Source: Acinetobacter sp. TGL-Y2
GTDB taxonomy: Bacteria; Pseudomonadota; Gammaproteobacteria; Pseudomonadales; Moraxellaceae
Length of the DNA: 64,000 nt
Direction of reading: 5' to 3'
Assembly: GCF_001612555.1 (NCBI RefSeq)
Contig: NZ_CP015110.1
Location: 1,550,001-1,614,000, forward strand
The translations under genes and the position numbers were made by a program. Of this stretch, positions 48,877 to 56,763 are shown piece after piece; the stretch's first letter is position 1; every line of letters begins with the position of its first letter. The notes under the pieces were generated by a model, which saw nothing but the letters and a program-made list of their open reading frames with translations, was not told the DNA's origin and did not search any database.

Positions 48877-49590
48877 ATGAACTCAGCAAAAAAATCAGCA
48901 AATAATCTAGTAAAAAATACAGCAGAAAATGTATTTAAATTCAGTGGCTTAGCCTTAATTTCTTTGCTGAGCCAAAATTTATATGCAGCAAGTACGATTG
49001 CAGCGCCTGAAGAAATTGTGATTGTGGGAATTAATGATCAAGCCGTTAAATCTGGTTTCCTAAAAAAATCAAAAGACTATAAAGTCAATCCAGGTCCATT
49101 AAGCTTGAGTCTTCGCTACCAAGCTTATTTTGAAGATAATCTCAATCGACATGATATTGTGAAATCCGATATTCTGCGTTTAGATATTCCTCAAATTCAA
49201 GACAATCAACGCTATGTATTGAAATTGGTCAATCCACCACAAGATCACGATGATGCGAAAAAATATGCTGAACAACCAAAGATTGCATTATTCGATCAGA
49301 ATAATCAGCAAGTAGTTCAAGAGTCGAGAATATCAAACCAACCAAAGAATTCTATACTTGGTGGTTTATTTAATGATTCTGTAGATTTAACCCAAGTTCA
49401 ATCTACACCTACGAATTATTCATCTAAAGAAACTCGTCAAAATCAAAACTCTAAGGCTTCAACAAGCTACCAAACATCTCCGATCCCACATACTGATACG
49501 TTATCTGTAGATCAAAACATGATCCAATTGTGGCAGAAAGCATCTAAAGCTGAGAGACAGAAATTCATGACATGGTTAGCTGAGCAATAA
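48877..49590 (+). CDS. DUF2057-family exported protein
   Basis: 237 residues. The N-terminus has charged residues and then a signal-like hydrophobic stretch (FSGLALISLLSQNLYA). The mature start APEEIVIVGINDQ and the GPLSLSLRYQAYFEDN plus HDIVKSDILRLDI segments match DUF2057 (YccT-type) proteins. The C-terminal third is a low-complexity Gln/Ser/Asn-rich linker followed by LWQKASKAERQKFMTWLAEQ, probably a binding helix. Function is unknown. Confidence 0.8.
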   Translation: MNSAKKSANNLVKNTAENVFKFSGLALISLLSQNLYAASTIAAPEEIVIVGINDQAVKSGFLKKSKDYKVNPGPLSLSLRYQAYFEDNLNRHDIVKSDILRLDIPQIQDNQRYVLKLVNPPQDHDDAKKYAEQPKIALFDQNNQQVVQESRISNQPKNSILGGLFNDSVDLTQVQSTPTNYSSKETRQNQNSKASTSYQTSPIPHTDTLSVDQNMIQLWQKASKAERQKFMTWLAEQ

Positions 49591-49714
49591 AATCAGTACT
49601 TAGCAATTAAAACTAAAGCCTAAAACATAGAACTTTAAATAGGGTACTCAAAAGTATTCTTGCATGTTTGATTCAGCTATATTGTTGTTCACACATATTA
49701 GAATCAAAAATAAG

Positions 49715-50260
49715 ATGTTAAAGCCTAAGTTTAGATTGGCAGAACAGTATGATATTGCTGAATTAGTCAACATGATTAATTCAGCGTATCGGGACCCGCA
49801 TCAAAATAGTTGGACGAATGAATCAGAACTCGTCCATGGTGATCGAATTGATCATGCGCAACTAGAATCGCTTATTCAACAGCATAACCAAAAATCATTT
49901 CATTCTAGGCTTTTGGTCGCCGAGATTTGTCATCAAATGAAGGATGAAATCATCGGCTGTATTGCGATTGAGTTACAACACCAAGATGTGGAAATCGGGA
50001 CTTTCTGTATTGCGCCAGAATGGCAAAATTGGGGCTATGGCGTACAGCTCTTACATGCCGCTGAAACTTATGCAGCGAAGATGAAACCTGATATTAAACG
50101 GTGGGTGATGTGGGTGTTGGATGCTCGTACTGAATTAATCGAATTTTATATCCGTCATGGCTATGTTCACACAGGAGTGATTCAAGACTATCCTTTAAAT
50201 TTGGGGGTAGGCACACCATTGATCGAGCTAAAGCTTTTGGAATTGATTAAAATAGCCTAA
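49715..50260 (+). CDS. GNAT-family N-acetyltransferase
   Basis: 181 residues. The acetyl-CoA loop region is GTFCIAPEWQNWGYGVQLLH (V/I-x-P-x-x-Q/R-x-x-G-x-G type), with RWVMWVLDART and FYIRHGYVHTG as the usual C-terminal strand and helix. The N-terminal FRLAEQYDIAELVNMINSAY fits the fold. Substrate is unknown. The start is uncertain: ATG 49715 gives a normal GNAT N-terminus, while ATG 49664 adds 17 residues; neither has a strong ribosome-binding site. Confidence 0.85.
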   Translation: MLKPKFRLAEQYDIAELVNMINSAYRDPHQNSWTNESELVHGDRIDHAQLESLIQQHNQKSFHSRLLVAEICHQMKDEIIGCIAIELQHQDVEIGTFCIAPEWQNWGYGVQLLHAAETYAAKMKPDIKRWVMWVLDARTELIEFYIRHGYVHTGVIQDYPLNLGVGTPLIELKLLELIKIA

Positions 50261-50337
50261 GTAAATTAAATTTTGATTTTAAGTCCATTCAATTCACTTA
50301 TGTTGTTAAAAATACAGATACTAGATATATGTGAAGA

Positions 50338-50361
50338 AAAGCCCTCTTTAAAGAGGGCTTT
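50338..50361. terminator. Bidirectional terminator between GNAT gene and cyd operon
   Basis: AAAGCCCTCTTT is followed directly by its exact complement, with A-rich and T-rich flanks. Convergent genes lie on both sides. Confidence 0.75.
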
Positions 50362-50387
50362 GGTTGATGCAGTATGATTCAATGTGT

Positions 50388-50684
50388 CTATTTCACAAAC
50401 CAAGTGAAATAACCCAGTAGCATCAAAGGCCAGGCAATAAAGGGGCTAAATAACCATTTCCAAAGCCATAGACGCGGAATAAAGCCTACGCCATGAATAA
50501 AGCCGCCAGAGATACCCATCATGATCAGCATCATCACACGGTGGCTGTAATGGCCATCTGCATCTAACATCATGCTGGGATGAATCAACAGTACCGCTGC
50601 AAGTGGCAATGCCATTAAAAATGAAATAACCATTGCAATCGTATTGGGCTTTTTATCTTGGATGGGCATTGCCAGTTCAGTCAT
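50388..50684 (-). CDS. ybgE: YbgE-like protein of the cytochrome bd operon
   Basis: 98 residues with three hydrophobic helices and the family-like GISGGFIHGVGFIPRLWLWK segment, matching the IHGVGF block of YbgE. It overlaps nothing; the ATG comes 3 bases after the cydX stop codon, as in the cydABX-ybgE order of E. coli. It is the last gene of the operon. Its precise role is unclear. Confidence 0.85.
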   Translation of the reverse strand: MTELAMPIQDKKPNTIAMVISFLMALPLAAVLLIHPSMMLDADGHYSHRVMMLIMMGISGGFIHGVGFIPRLWLWKWLFSPFIAWPLMLLGYFTWFVK

Positions 50685-50687
50685 GAT

Positions 50688-50789
50688 TTATTCCTCATCC
50701 AAATCTTGATGCTGTTCCATATAAATTGCAGCCAAGATACTGGCAAAGCACGCCATCAATACGCCTAAAATCCATGCGAAATACCACAT
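50688..50789 (-). CDS. cydX: Cytochrome bd small subunit CydX
   Basis: A 33-residue protein found by reading the gap between cydB and ybgE: it starts MWYFAWILGVLMACFASILA and ends with EQHQDLDEE. The N-terminal MWYFAWILG is the CydX signature. A GGAGC site precedes the ATG. The single membrane helix stabilises the bd oxidase. It lies between cydB and ybgE with close spacing, so it is co-translated in the operon. Confidence 0.95.
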   Translation of the reverse strand: MWYFAWILGVLMACFASILAAIYMEQHQDLDEE

Positions 50790-50810
50790 ATATATGCTCC
50801 TATTTTAGAC

Positions 50811-51956
50811 TTAATACAGACTGTGGGTGTTGTCTCGAATATGCTTGCTGGTGATCACGCCCCACATTTTGTAATAGCACCACGTGGTGTAGCACAAAAT
50901 TAAGGGAACAAAGATACACGCCGCAACAGTCATGACGCTTAATGTCATTTTGCTCGACACCGCATCCCACATGGTCAAGCTGACATTTGGGTTTAAACTT
51001 GATGGCATGAGAAATGGAAAGAGGGCAAAGCCAGCAGTCAAAATTGCACCTGTGACCGCCAAAGAAGAGCCTGTGAAGGTGATACCGGCTTTAGCTTTGC
51101 TTGCACCCAAAATAATGACCAATCCGCCCAAAGTGGCCATAACTGGGGCAATCATCGTAATTGGGTAAGTACTGTAGTTATTCATCCACCCTGGATTGGC
51201 ATTGGTGAGGACTTCTTTTGCAAGTGGATTAGCTGCACCGTTAGTGTCAAATGGCATGACCAATGAATAGCCTTGAATGCTACCAAAATACAACCATGCC
51301 CCAGCGCTCAAGAAACAGACTAAAAATATGATGCCCATGATATGTGTGGCTTTGGCAGAACGAGCGCGTAAGTCCCCGTCTGTACGAAGCATCAACCATG
51401 CGCCGCCGTGTGCACACAGCATTGATAAGCTCACCACACCACAGACCAATGCAAATGGGTTGAGTAATGCAAAGAAACCGCCTGTATAGCTTGAACGCAC
51501 AGTGTCATCGAGGTCAAACGGAAAGCCCAAAAACATATTTCCAAATGCCACACCAAAAACAAGTGCAGGCACAGCACCACCAATAGCTAAACCCCAATCC
51601 CAAGAACTACGCCATTGGGTATTTTCAAGTTTTGAGCGGTAATCAAACCCGACAGGTCTTAAAAATAAAGCAAACAGGACTAAAAGCAGTGCCCAATACA
51701 TGCCTGAAAATGCCGTTGCATAAACCATTGGCCATGCAGCGAACAGTGCGCCGCCTGCGGTAATAAACCAGACTTGGTTACCATCCCAATGCGGAGCAAT
51801 CGTGTTGATGGCTGCACGGCGTTCGTCATCATTTTTACCCACAAAAGGCATGATCGCCATAGCACCCATGTCGAAACCATCAGTGAGGGCAAAGCCAATC
51901 AAAAGCACGCCGACCAGGACCCACCAAATAATTTTGAGTAATTCATATTCAATCAT
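50811..51956 (-). CDS. cydB: Cytochrome bd ubiquinol oxidase subunit II
   Basis: 381 residues with eight or nine membrane helices. It has the diagnostic [19 protein letters not shown] and [21 protein letters not shown]. CydB pairs with CydA and stabilises the heme pair. The ATG overlaps the cydA stop by 4 bases (ATGA), so translation is coupled. Length is normal. Confidence 0.97.
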   Translation of the reverse strand: MIEYELLKIIWWVLVGVLLIGFALTDGFDMGAMAIMPFVGKNDDERRAAINTIAPHWDGNQVWFITAGGALFAAWPMVYATAFSGMYWALLLVLFALFLRPVGFDYRSKLENTQWRSSWDWGLAIGGAVPALVFGVAFGNMFLGFPFDLDDTVRSSYTGGFFALLNPFALVCGVVSLSMLCAHGGAWLMLRTDGDLRARSAKATHIMGIIFLVCFLSAGAWLYFGSIQGYSLVMPFDTNGAANPLAKEVLTNANPGWMNNYSTYPITMIAPVMATLGGLVIILGASKAKAGITFTGSSLAVTGAILTAGFALFPFLMPSSLNPNVSLTMWDAVSSKMTLSVMTVAACIFVPLILCYTTWCYYKMWGVITSKHIRDNTHSLY

Positions 51957-53569
51957 GGCTGATTCTCCTCAGATTTGATTTGATCTGCATGAGCAAGCGT
52001 TGATGCATTTTGCGCAGCTAATTTTTCAAAATGATATTTGCCTGTATGCAGTGAACTTGGTCCAAGGCGTGTGAATTTAATCATCAAATACATTTCAATA
52101 ATCAGCAGCACGGTATAAAACGCAGCCAGTGCAAGGATAGAACCCCATACATCTGCCGAGCTAATGCTTGAGGCTGACAAGTGTGTCGGTAATACTTCAC
52201 CAATGGTCCACGGCTGACGACCCACTTCAGCCACATACCAACCGGTCTGTGCTGCAATCCAAGGTAGAGGAAGGGCAAACAATGCAAATTTAAGCAACCA
52301 AGGTTTAGCTTCAGCATTACGTTTAGCCACGGCGTAGGTTGCAATGATGAATAACAATAACATGAGGAAGCCCGATGCCACCATGGCACGAAATGCCCAG
52401 AACAAACTTGGCACATGCGGAATGGTGTCTAGGGCAGCAGATTTGATTTGTGATTCACTGGCATCGACAACTTTGTCTGTATATTTTTTCAGCAACAAGC
52501 CATAGCCTAAATCTTTTTGCGTTTGCTCAAAAGCCGCTTTAAGCTCAGGTGAGGTGTCGCCTGCACGAAGCTGTTCAAGCTGTGCATAGGCCACCATGCC
52601 GTTACGAATGCGCTGTTCATGCTGTGTGATGAGATCTTTAATTCCCGTCACTTGTTCAGTGGTGGAGCGTGTCGCAATCAGGCCCATGGCATAGGGGATT
52701 TTCACCGCATAATCCGTGGTCATAGTCTCGCTGTTTGGAATACCAAAGACAGTAAATGCAGCTGGAGCAGGATGGGTATCCCATTCAGCTTCAATTGCAG
52801 CAAGTTTGGTTTTTTGTACATCGCCCAACTCATAACCAGATTCATCACCCAGTAAAATTACAGAAAGCGTTGACGCTAATCCAAAAATTGCCGCAATGGC
52901 AAATGAGCGGCGTGCAAAAGGTAAATCACGTTTTTTAAGCAAATAAAAACTTGAAATGGCCAACACGAAAATTGCGCCCGTCACATAACCTGCTGAAACA
53001 GTATGTACAAATTTCACTTGCGCCACAGGGTTGAAAATCAGTGCGCCAAAATCAACTAACTCCATACGCATGGTTTCGTAGTTAAAAGCCGCACCGACTG
53101 GGTTTTGCATCCAACCATTGGCGACCAAAATCCACAGCGCAGACATGTTTGAACCCAAAGCCACCAGCCATGTAACGCATAAATGTTGTATTTTCGACAG
53201 GCGATCCCAGCCAAAAAAGAATAAACCAATAAAAGTTGATTCCAAGAAAAATGCCATTAAGCCTTCAATGGCAAGGGGTGCACCAAAGATATCGCCCACA
53301 TAGTGTGAGTAATAGGCCCAGTTGGTGCCAAACTGAAATTCCATAGTCAGACCCGTGGTCACCCCCAAGGCGAAATTAATACCAAATAACTTGCCCCAAA
53401 ATTTGGTCATGTCTCGATATATTTCTTTGCCGGTAATCACATACGTGGTTTCCATAATGGCAAGAATAAAAGCAAGACCTATGGTGAGTGGTACAAATAT
53501 AAAGTGATACATCGCGGTCATTGCAAATTGGAACCGCGAAAGATCGACCACGCTTTCAGAAATCATCAA
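51953..53569 (-). CDS. cydA: Cytochrome bd ubiquinol oxidase subunit I
   Basis: 538 residues with about nine membrane helices. The first helix has [21 protein letters not shown] (heme b595 His). The Met ligand of b558 and the quinol loop follow. [14 protein letters not shown] is the conserved CydA block. It oxidises ubiquinol and reduces oxygen to water without pumping protons. The start may be ATG 53569 or the next ATG. It overlaps the upstream cydP frame by 4 bases. Confidence 0.97.
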   Translation of the reverse strand: MMISESVVDLSRFQFAMTAMYHFIFVPLTIGLAFILAIMETTYVITGKEIYRDMTKFWGKLFGINFALGVTTGLTMEFQFGTNWAYYSHYVGDIFGAPLAIEGLMAFFLESTFIGLFFFGWDRLSKIQHLCVTWLVALGSNMSALWILVANGWMQNPVGAAFNYETMRMELVDFGALIFNPVAQVKFVHTVSAGYVTGAIFVLAISSFYLLKKRDLPFARRSFAIAAIFGLASTLSVILLGDESGYELGDVQKTKLAAIEAEWDTHPAPAAFTVFGIPNSETMTTDYAVKIPYAMGLIATRSTTEQVTGIKDLITQHEQRIRNGMVAYAQLEQLRAGDTSPELKAAFEQTQKDLGYGLLLKKYTDKVVDASESQIKSAALDTIPHVPSLFWAFRAMVASGFLMLLLFIIATYAVAKRNAEAKPWLLKFALFALPLPWIAAQTGWYVAEVGRQPWTIGEVLPTHLSASSISSADVWGSILALAAFYTVLLIIEMYLMIKFTRLGPSSLHTGKYHFEKLAAQNASTLAHADQIKSEENQP

Positions 53570-53757
53570 CGTGTCTCCTTGATTGGGGATGGACTGCCAG
53601 CGATACGCTCAGCAACTTGATTGTCAAAATTTTTAGGAATAGTCGGTGCATCAAACCAAATATTTTTAATCGTCATGAGAATAATCACCTTAATAATGAG
53701 AATGAATATAATTTCTCTCACAAGATTTTTATTTGAATCTTTGGGTTTAAAGATCAT
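53566..53757 (-). CDS. cydP: Cytochrome bd small subunit CydP
   Basis: 63 residues. One membrane helix ([20 protein letters not shown]) is followed by WFDAPTIPK and a [15 protein letters not shown] tail, which matches the CydP family of small proteins before cydA. Its stop overlaps the cydA start by 4 bases, so it is the first gene of the operon. The function as a bd-associated subunit is known only from family context. Confidence 0.82.
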   Translation of the reverse strand: MIFKPKDSNKNLVREIIFILIIKVIILMTIKNIWFDAPTIPKNFDNQVAERIAGSPSPIKETR

Positions 53758-54428
53758 TTTTAAAGACCTATTTTAAATGCTTGTATATTATTAAATAAAA
53801 AACATACAAAAATAAATAGATTAAAATAAATAATTATTTATAATTATATTTTATTATAAATATCAATTCATTATAAAATAAATATTTTTATGTATTTATG
53901 GTGAATAAATGAAAATAAAGTCGACTAAAACACTTGTATTTAATAATTTAAAGTAAACTAAAATGGTTGGTATTAATATATTAAAGCAGATTGATTTACT
54001 CGGCTTTAAATATTTTAAAAAGTTTTATTGGAGATTTTATTAGGGGTTTTGTTGAGGTTTTTAATGCTGACTTAAATGATAGGTTTAAATGTACTTTATT
54101 TAATAGTATTTGATTTTTACTATATTGGTCTAAACGAATGCTCGTTCTTTTAGATGCGTTTAAAGTAGCTTCTGAGTGCGTTATGGTTAAGATCGAACCA
54201 TTGCTATAAATCAGCAAGATAAGCTCTATTCTCCCCATAAGAAGATGTCAGGACATTCAACAAAGAAGGGCGTTGATATATGATGTGAAAAGCGGACTAA
54301 GATGATGTGGTTTGAGAAGGGTAAGTGGATTGATCAAATGAGTATGCAGATTCAAATGAAGTATCTAAAAAGCTCATCGGTGTAGGTTAGATTCATTCAG
54401 TTTAGAGTTAATGAACGTGAATCATCCA
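53758..54428. other. Long AT-rich region upstream of the cyd operon
   Basis: About 670 bp with very low GC, especially 53760-53960, rich in short ATTTATAA-type repeats. It should hold the cyd promoter and oxygen-response sites (for example Fnr- or ArcA-type), but none could be assigned with confidence. A minus-strand 80-codon frame at 53996-54238 has no family features. A TetR-operator-like element occurs at 54134-54148. Confidence 0.55.
54134..54148. promoter_or_regulatory. Near-palindromic site beside a possible promoter
   Basis: AACGAATGCTCGTTC lies right after a TACTATATT that could be a -10 element. The outer bases are palindromic (AACGA/TCGTT). It shares CTCGTTC with the element at 43455-43470, so the two could bind one TetR-type regulator. 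This is inspection only. Confidence 0.3.
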
Positions 54429-55043
54429 TTAGAAATGATCAGCATTGAACAATTGATTGGTATGCGCAATTTTCTTCGCGATGTAATGCGATTTTTTAAA
54501 ACGAATCAGCAAAATTTGTGACTGAAATTCCAGTTCACCAAATTCAGGTTCGACTTGTACATAATGCAGTTGACCAAACTCATCACGCACTCGCGCTTGA
54601 GCTGAAAAACCAGGACGGGCATTACCACTGGAAATGGTGGCTAGACGCCCGAGCAAATTTGAACGTGTGGATTTGAACTGAGGTTTAATCACTTGGTCTA
54701 AGCAGTGAATCATAAATACGGTAAAGAAAATCGCAATGACCAATGCCGGTAATATGACGTAATACCAAGCTAGAAATTGTTGTTGAGAAGCAAAGCTAAT
54801 CAGTTGTAGGAAATAACCCGCAAAACTGAAATTCAGCAGTAAAAAAACCAAAATCAGTACTTTGGAGAATTTCACTTGTAATAAGGGCGAGTCGGTCAAA
54901 GAGCTGGGGGCAATTTTTTTAATAAAAGTGCTGGGTCTCAGTCCGATATAGTGGCCAAAGGTTTCGGCCATACTCAGCATGATCAGTGTCAAAACACACA
55001 AATGAAAAGGCATCAAATCGTATTCAAATAAAAATGCGAGCAT
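54429..55043 (-). CDS. YqiJ/DUF1449-like membrane protein with OB-fold
   Basis: 204 residues. Three or four membrane helices (VLTLIMLSMAETFGHYIG, VLILVFLLLNFSFAGYFL, YYVILPALVIAIFFTVF) are followed by a beta-rich domain with GRLATISSGNARPGFSAQARV and FGQLHYVQVEPE, as in YqiJ-type proteins. The family is often beside flotillin-like genes, but none is present here. It is probably co-transcribed with the Rieske and PfkB genes, which are 10 and 1 bases apart. Confidence 0.8.
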   Translation of the reverse strand: MLAFLFEYDLMPFHLCVLTLIMLSMAETFGHYIGLRPSTFIKKIAPSSLTDSPLLQVKFSKVLILVFLLLNFSFAGYFLQLISFASQQQFLAWYYVILPALVIAIFFTVFMIHCLDQVIKPQFKSTRSNLLGRLATISSGNARPGFSAQARVRDEFGQLHYVQVEPEFGELEFQSQILLIRFKKSHYIAKKIAHTNQLFNADHF

Positions 55044-55052
55044 GGAGACGTC

Positions 55053-55382
55053 CTAAAGTGAATTGTTTAAGTAAATTCCACCATCAGAATGAACTTTAAT
55101 CTCGACTTTATTGAGTGATTCACCTTGGCATGGGCCAGAGACACACAGTCCTGTTTCAACTTCAAACAGCGCACCATGGGTTGAACATTCAATAAACTCT
55201 TGATCACTATCTAAAAATTTGTTTTCTAGAAACTCAAGTTCTGTTTGCAAATGCGGGCAGAGGTTTTGATAAGCGTAGAAACAACCCTCACGTTGGGTGA
55301 TGAAAATGGTTTCACCTTCAATATCTTCGAATGCGCGAGCTTCACGTTCTGGAATATCTTCCATCATGCAGATTTTATTCAT
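55053..55382 (-). CDS. Rieske [2Fe-2S] ferredoxin-like protein
   Basis: 109 residues with the two Rieske boxes: NLCPHLQTELEF (Cys-x-His) and ECSTHGALFEVETG (Cys-x-x-His). It is soluble and resembles small electron-transfer Rieske proteins of dioxygenase systems, but no oxygenase is near. It lies one base after the PfkB gene on the same strand. The electron partner is unknown. Confidence 0.92.
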   Translation of the reverse strand: MNKICMMEDIPEREARAFEDIEGETIFITQREGCFYAYQNLCPHLQTELEFLENKFLDSDQEFIECSTHGALFEVETGLCVSGPCQGESLNKVEIKVHSDGGIYLNNSL

Positions 55383-55383
55383 G

Positions 55384-56388
55384 TTAAGCGACGTCCACTT
55401 GGAATTCTTTTAATAGTTTTACGTAATCCGCCACATCAAGGCGGGGACCAAACTGTGATACAACTTGGCTTGAAATTAAAATAGCCAATTCAGCCGCACT
55501 GTGCAAATTGAAATTTGCATTTAATGCATAGAGAAATGATCCTGAAAATGCATCACCCGCGCCATTGGTGTCAACCGCAACCACTTCACGACCTGAAACT
55601 TTAAAGGTTTGTTCCTCTTGAGCAATTAACGCACCTTGTGCACCCAAAGTAATCACCACAATATTGCTCAGTGTTTTGAGCTTAAGCAATGCATCATCCA
55701 ATTGTTCTGTTTGGGTATACATCAATGCTTCTTGCTCATTACACACCAAAAGGTCTACGCCATCATCTAGCAGTTCATCTAAACCTTGACGTGCGTACTG
55801 TACCATTGCTGGATCTGACAGCGTCAGCGCAATTTTCACGTTATTGTCACGTGCAATTTGACGTGCCTGTTTCACCGCTTGACGTGCCGTATCACTGGTC
55901 GATAGATAGCCTTCGATATACAACCATTTTGCTGTTTTAAGCGGGGTGAAATCGATTTGAGTATCGGTCAATTCCGCAGTAATCCCCAAATAAGTATGCA
56001 TAGTACGTTCTGAGTCAGCGCTGACCAACACCATGCAGGTGCCCGTCACACCTTCACTGATGGATTGGGTTGAGGTATGTATACCTGCATCGTTTAAACC
56101 CTTGAGGTAAATAGAGCCGAGTTCGTCATGACCCACACGGCACGCGTAAAAAGCTGACCCACCCAAAGCACTAAAGGCAACTGTGGAGTTTGCAGCAGAA
56201 CCACCTGATGCTTGACCTTTATAGGTTTGACTATTTTTTAAGTTTTGAAAAAGTTGAGCTTGTGTTTCACCATCGGTGAGTTGCATGGTGCCTTTTTGCA
56301 AATTTTGTTCCGCTAAAAATGTATCGGAAACTTTAAATTCTTGATCAATGAGCGCATTGCCAATGGCAAAAAGGTCAACAGTAGTCAT
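55384..56388 (-). CDS. PfkB-family carbohydrate or nucleoside kinase (adenosine-kinase-like)
   Basis: About 334 residues. The PfkB signatures are GGSAANSTVAFSALGG near residue 65 and the catalytic VDTNGAGDAFSGSFLYAL near residue 285 (GAGD Asp). FAIGNALIDQE at the start is like bacterial adenosine kinases. Substrate cannot be fixed. The start is uncertain: ATG 56388 is used, with ATG 56397 and GTG 56400 as alternatives, none with a strong site. It is the first gene of the three-gene minus-strand unit. Confidence 0.9.
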   Translation of the reverse strand: MTTVDLFAIGNALIDQEFKVSDTFLAEQNLQKGTMQLTDGETQAQLFQNLKNSQTYKGQASGGSAANSTVAFSALGGSAFYACRVGHDELGSIYLKGLNDAGIHTSTQSISEGVTGTCMVLVSADSERTMHTYLGITAELTDTQIDFTPLKTAKWLYIEGYLSTSDTARQAVKQARQIARDNNVKIALTLSDPAMVQYARQGLDELLDDGVDLLVCNEQEALMYTQTEQLDDALLKLKTLSNIVVITLGAQGALIAQEEQTFKVSGREVVAVDTNGAGDAFSGSFLYALNANFNLHSAAELAILISSQVVSQFGPRLDVADYVKLLKEFQVDVA

Positions 56389-56763
56389 AGTTTTCATCAC
56401 AGCTGATAAGAAAATGCAAAGTTTACACGATTCCTCATTTTTACTATAGATTGCTGAATAAAATTCATTTTTAACGGTGAAGCGATAAGTAACTTAAGTC
56501 ATCGCAATGAGCGTTTTGGACAGAGTATTCAAACTGTTCAATCATACCGATTTCTTGTAAATAGCCTAAGCATAAAGTGGATTTTTTTAGAGATTAACCT
56601 CCAAATATTGATTAAATCAAAGCTAGATCAACCTTAAAAAGTGGAATATTAAATCTGATTAAATCGGTTGGATATTTTTGTTGGCAATCATGATAAAAGA
56701 GTGAATTGTCCCAAAGTATCGGTATAATGCTGATTGTTCATCATTAAACACTTTGGAGCTCAC
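56389..56763. other. Divergent promoter region between kinase and protease genes
   Basis: About 375 bp with no gene. It must carry both promoters. The right end has the ribosome-binding site GGAGC of the protease gene. No operator was recognised. Confidence 0.5.

Noticed and set aside
53996-54238. 80-codon minus-strand frame upstream of the cyd operon
   Set aside because: It has low-complexity Ser/Thr/Lys-rich sequence, no ribosome-binding site and no family resemblance, and the region is AT-rich where frames arise by chance.
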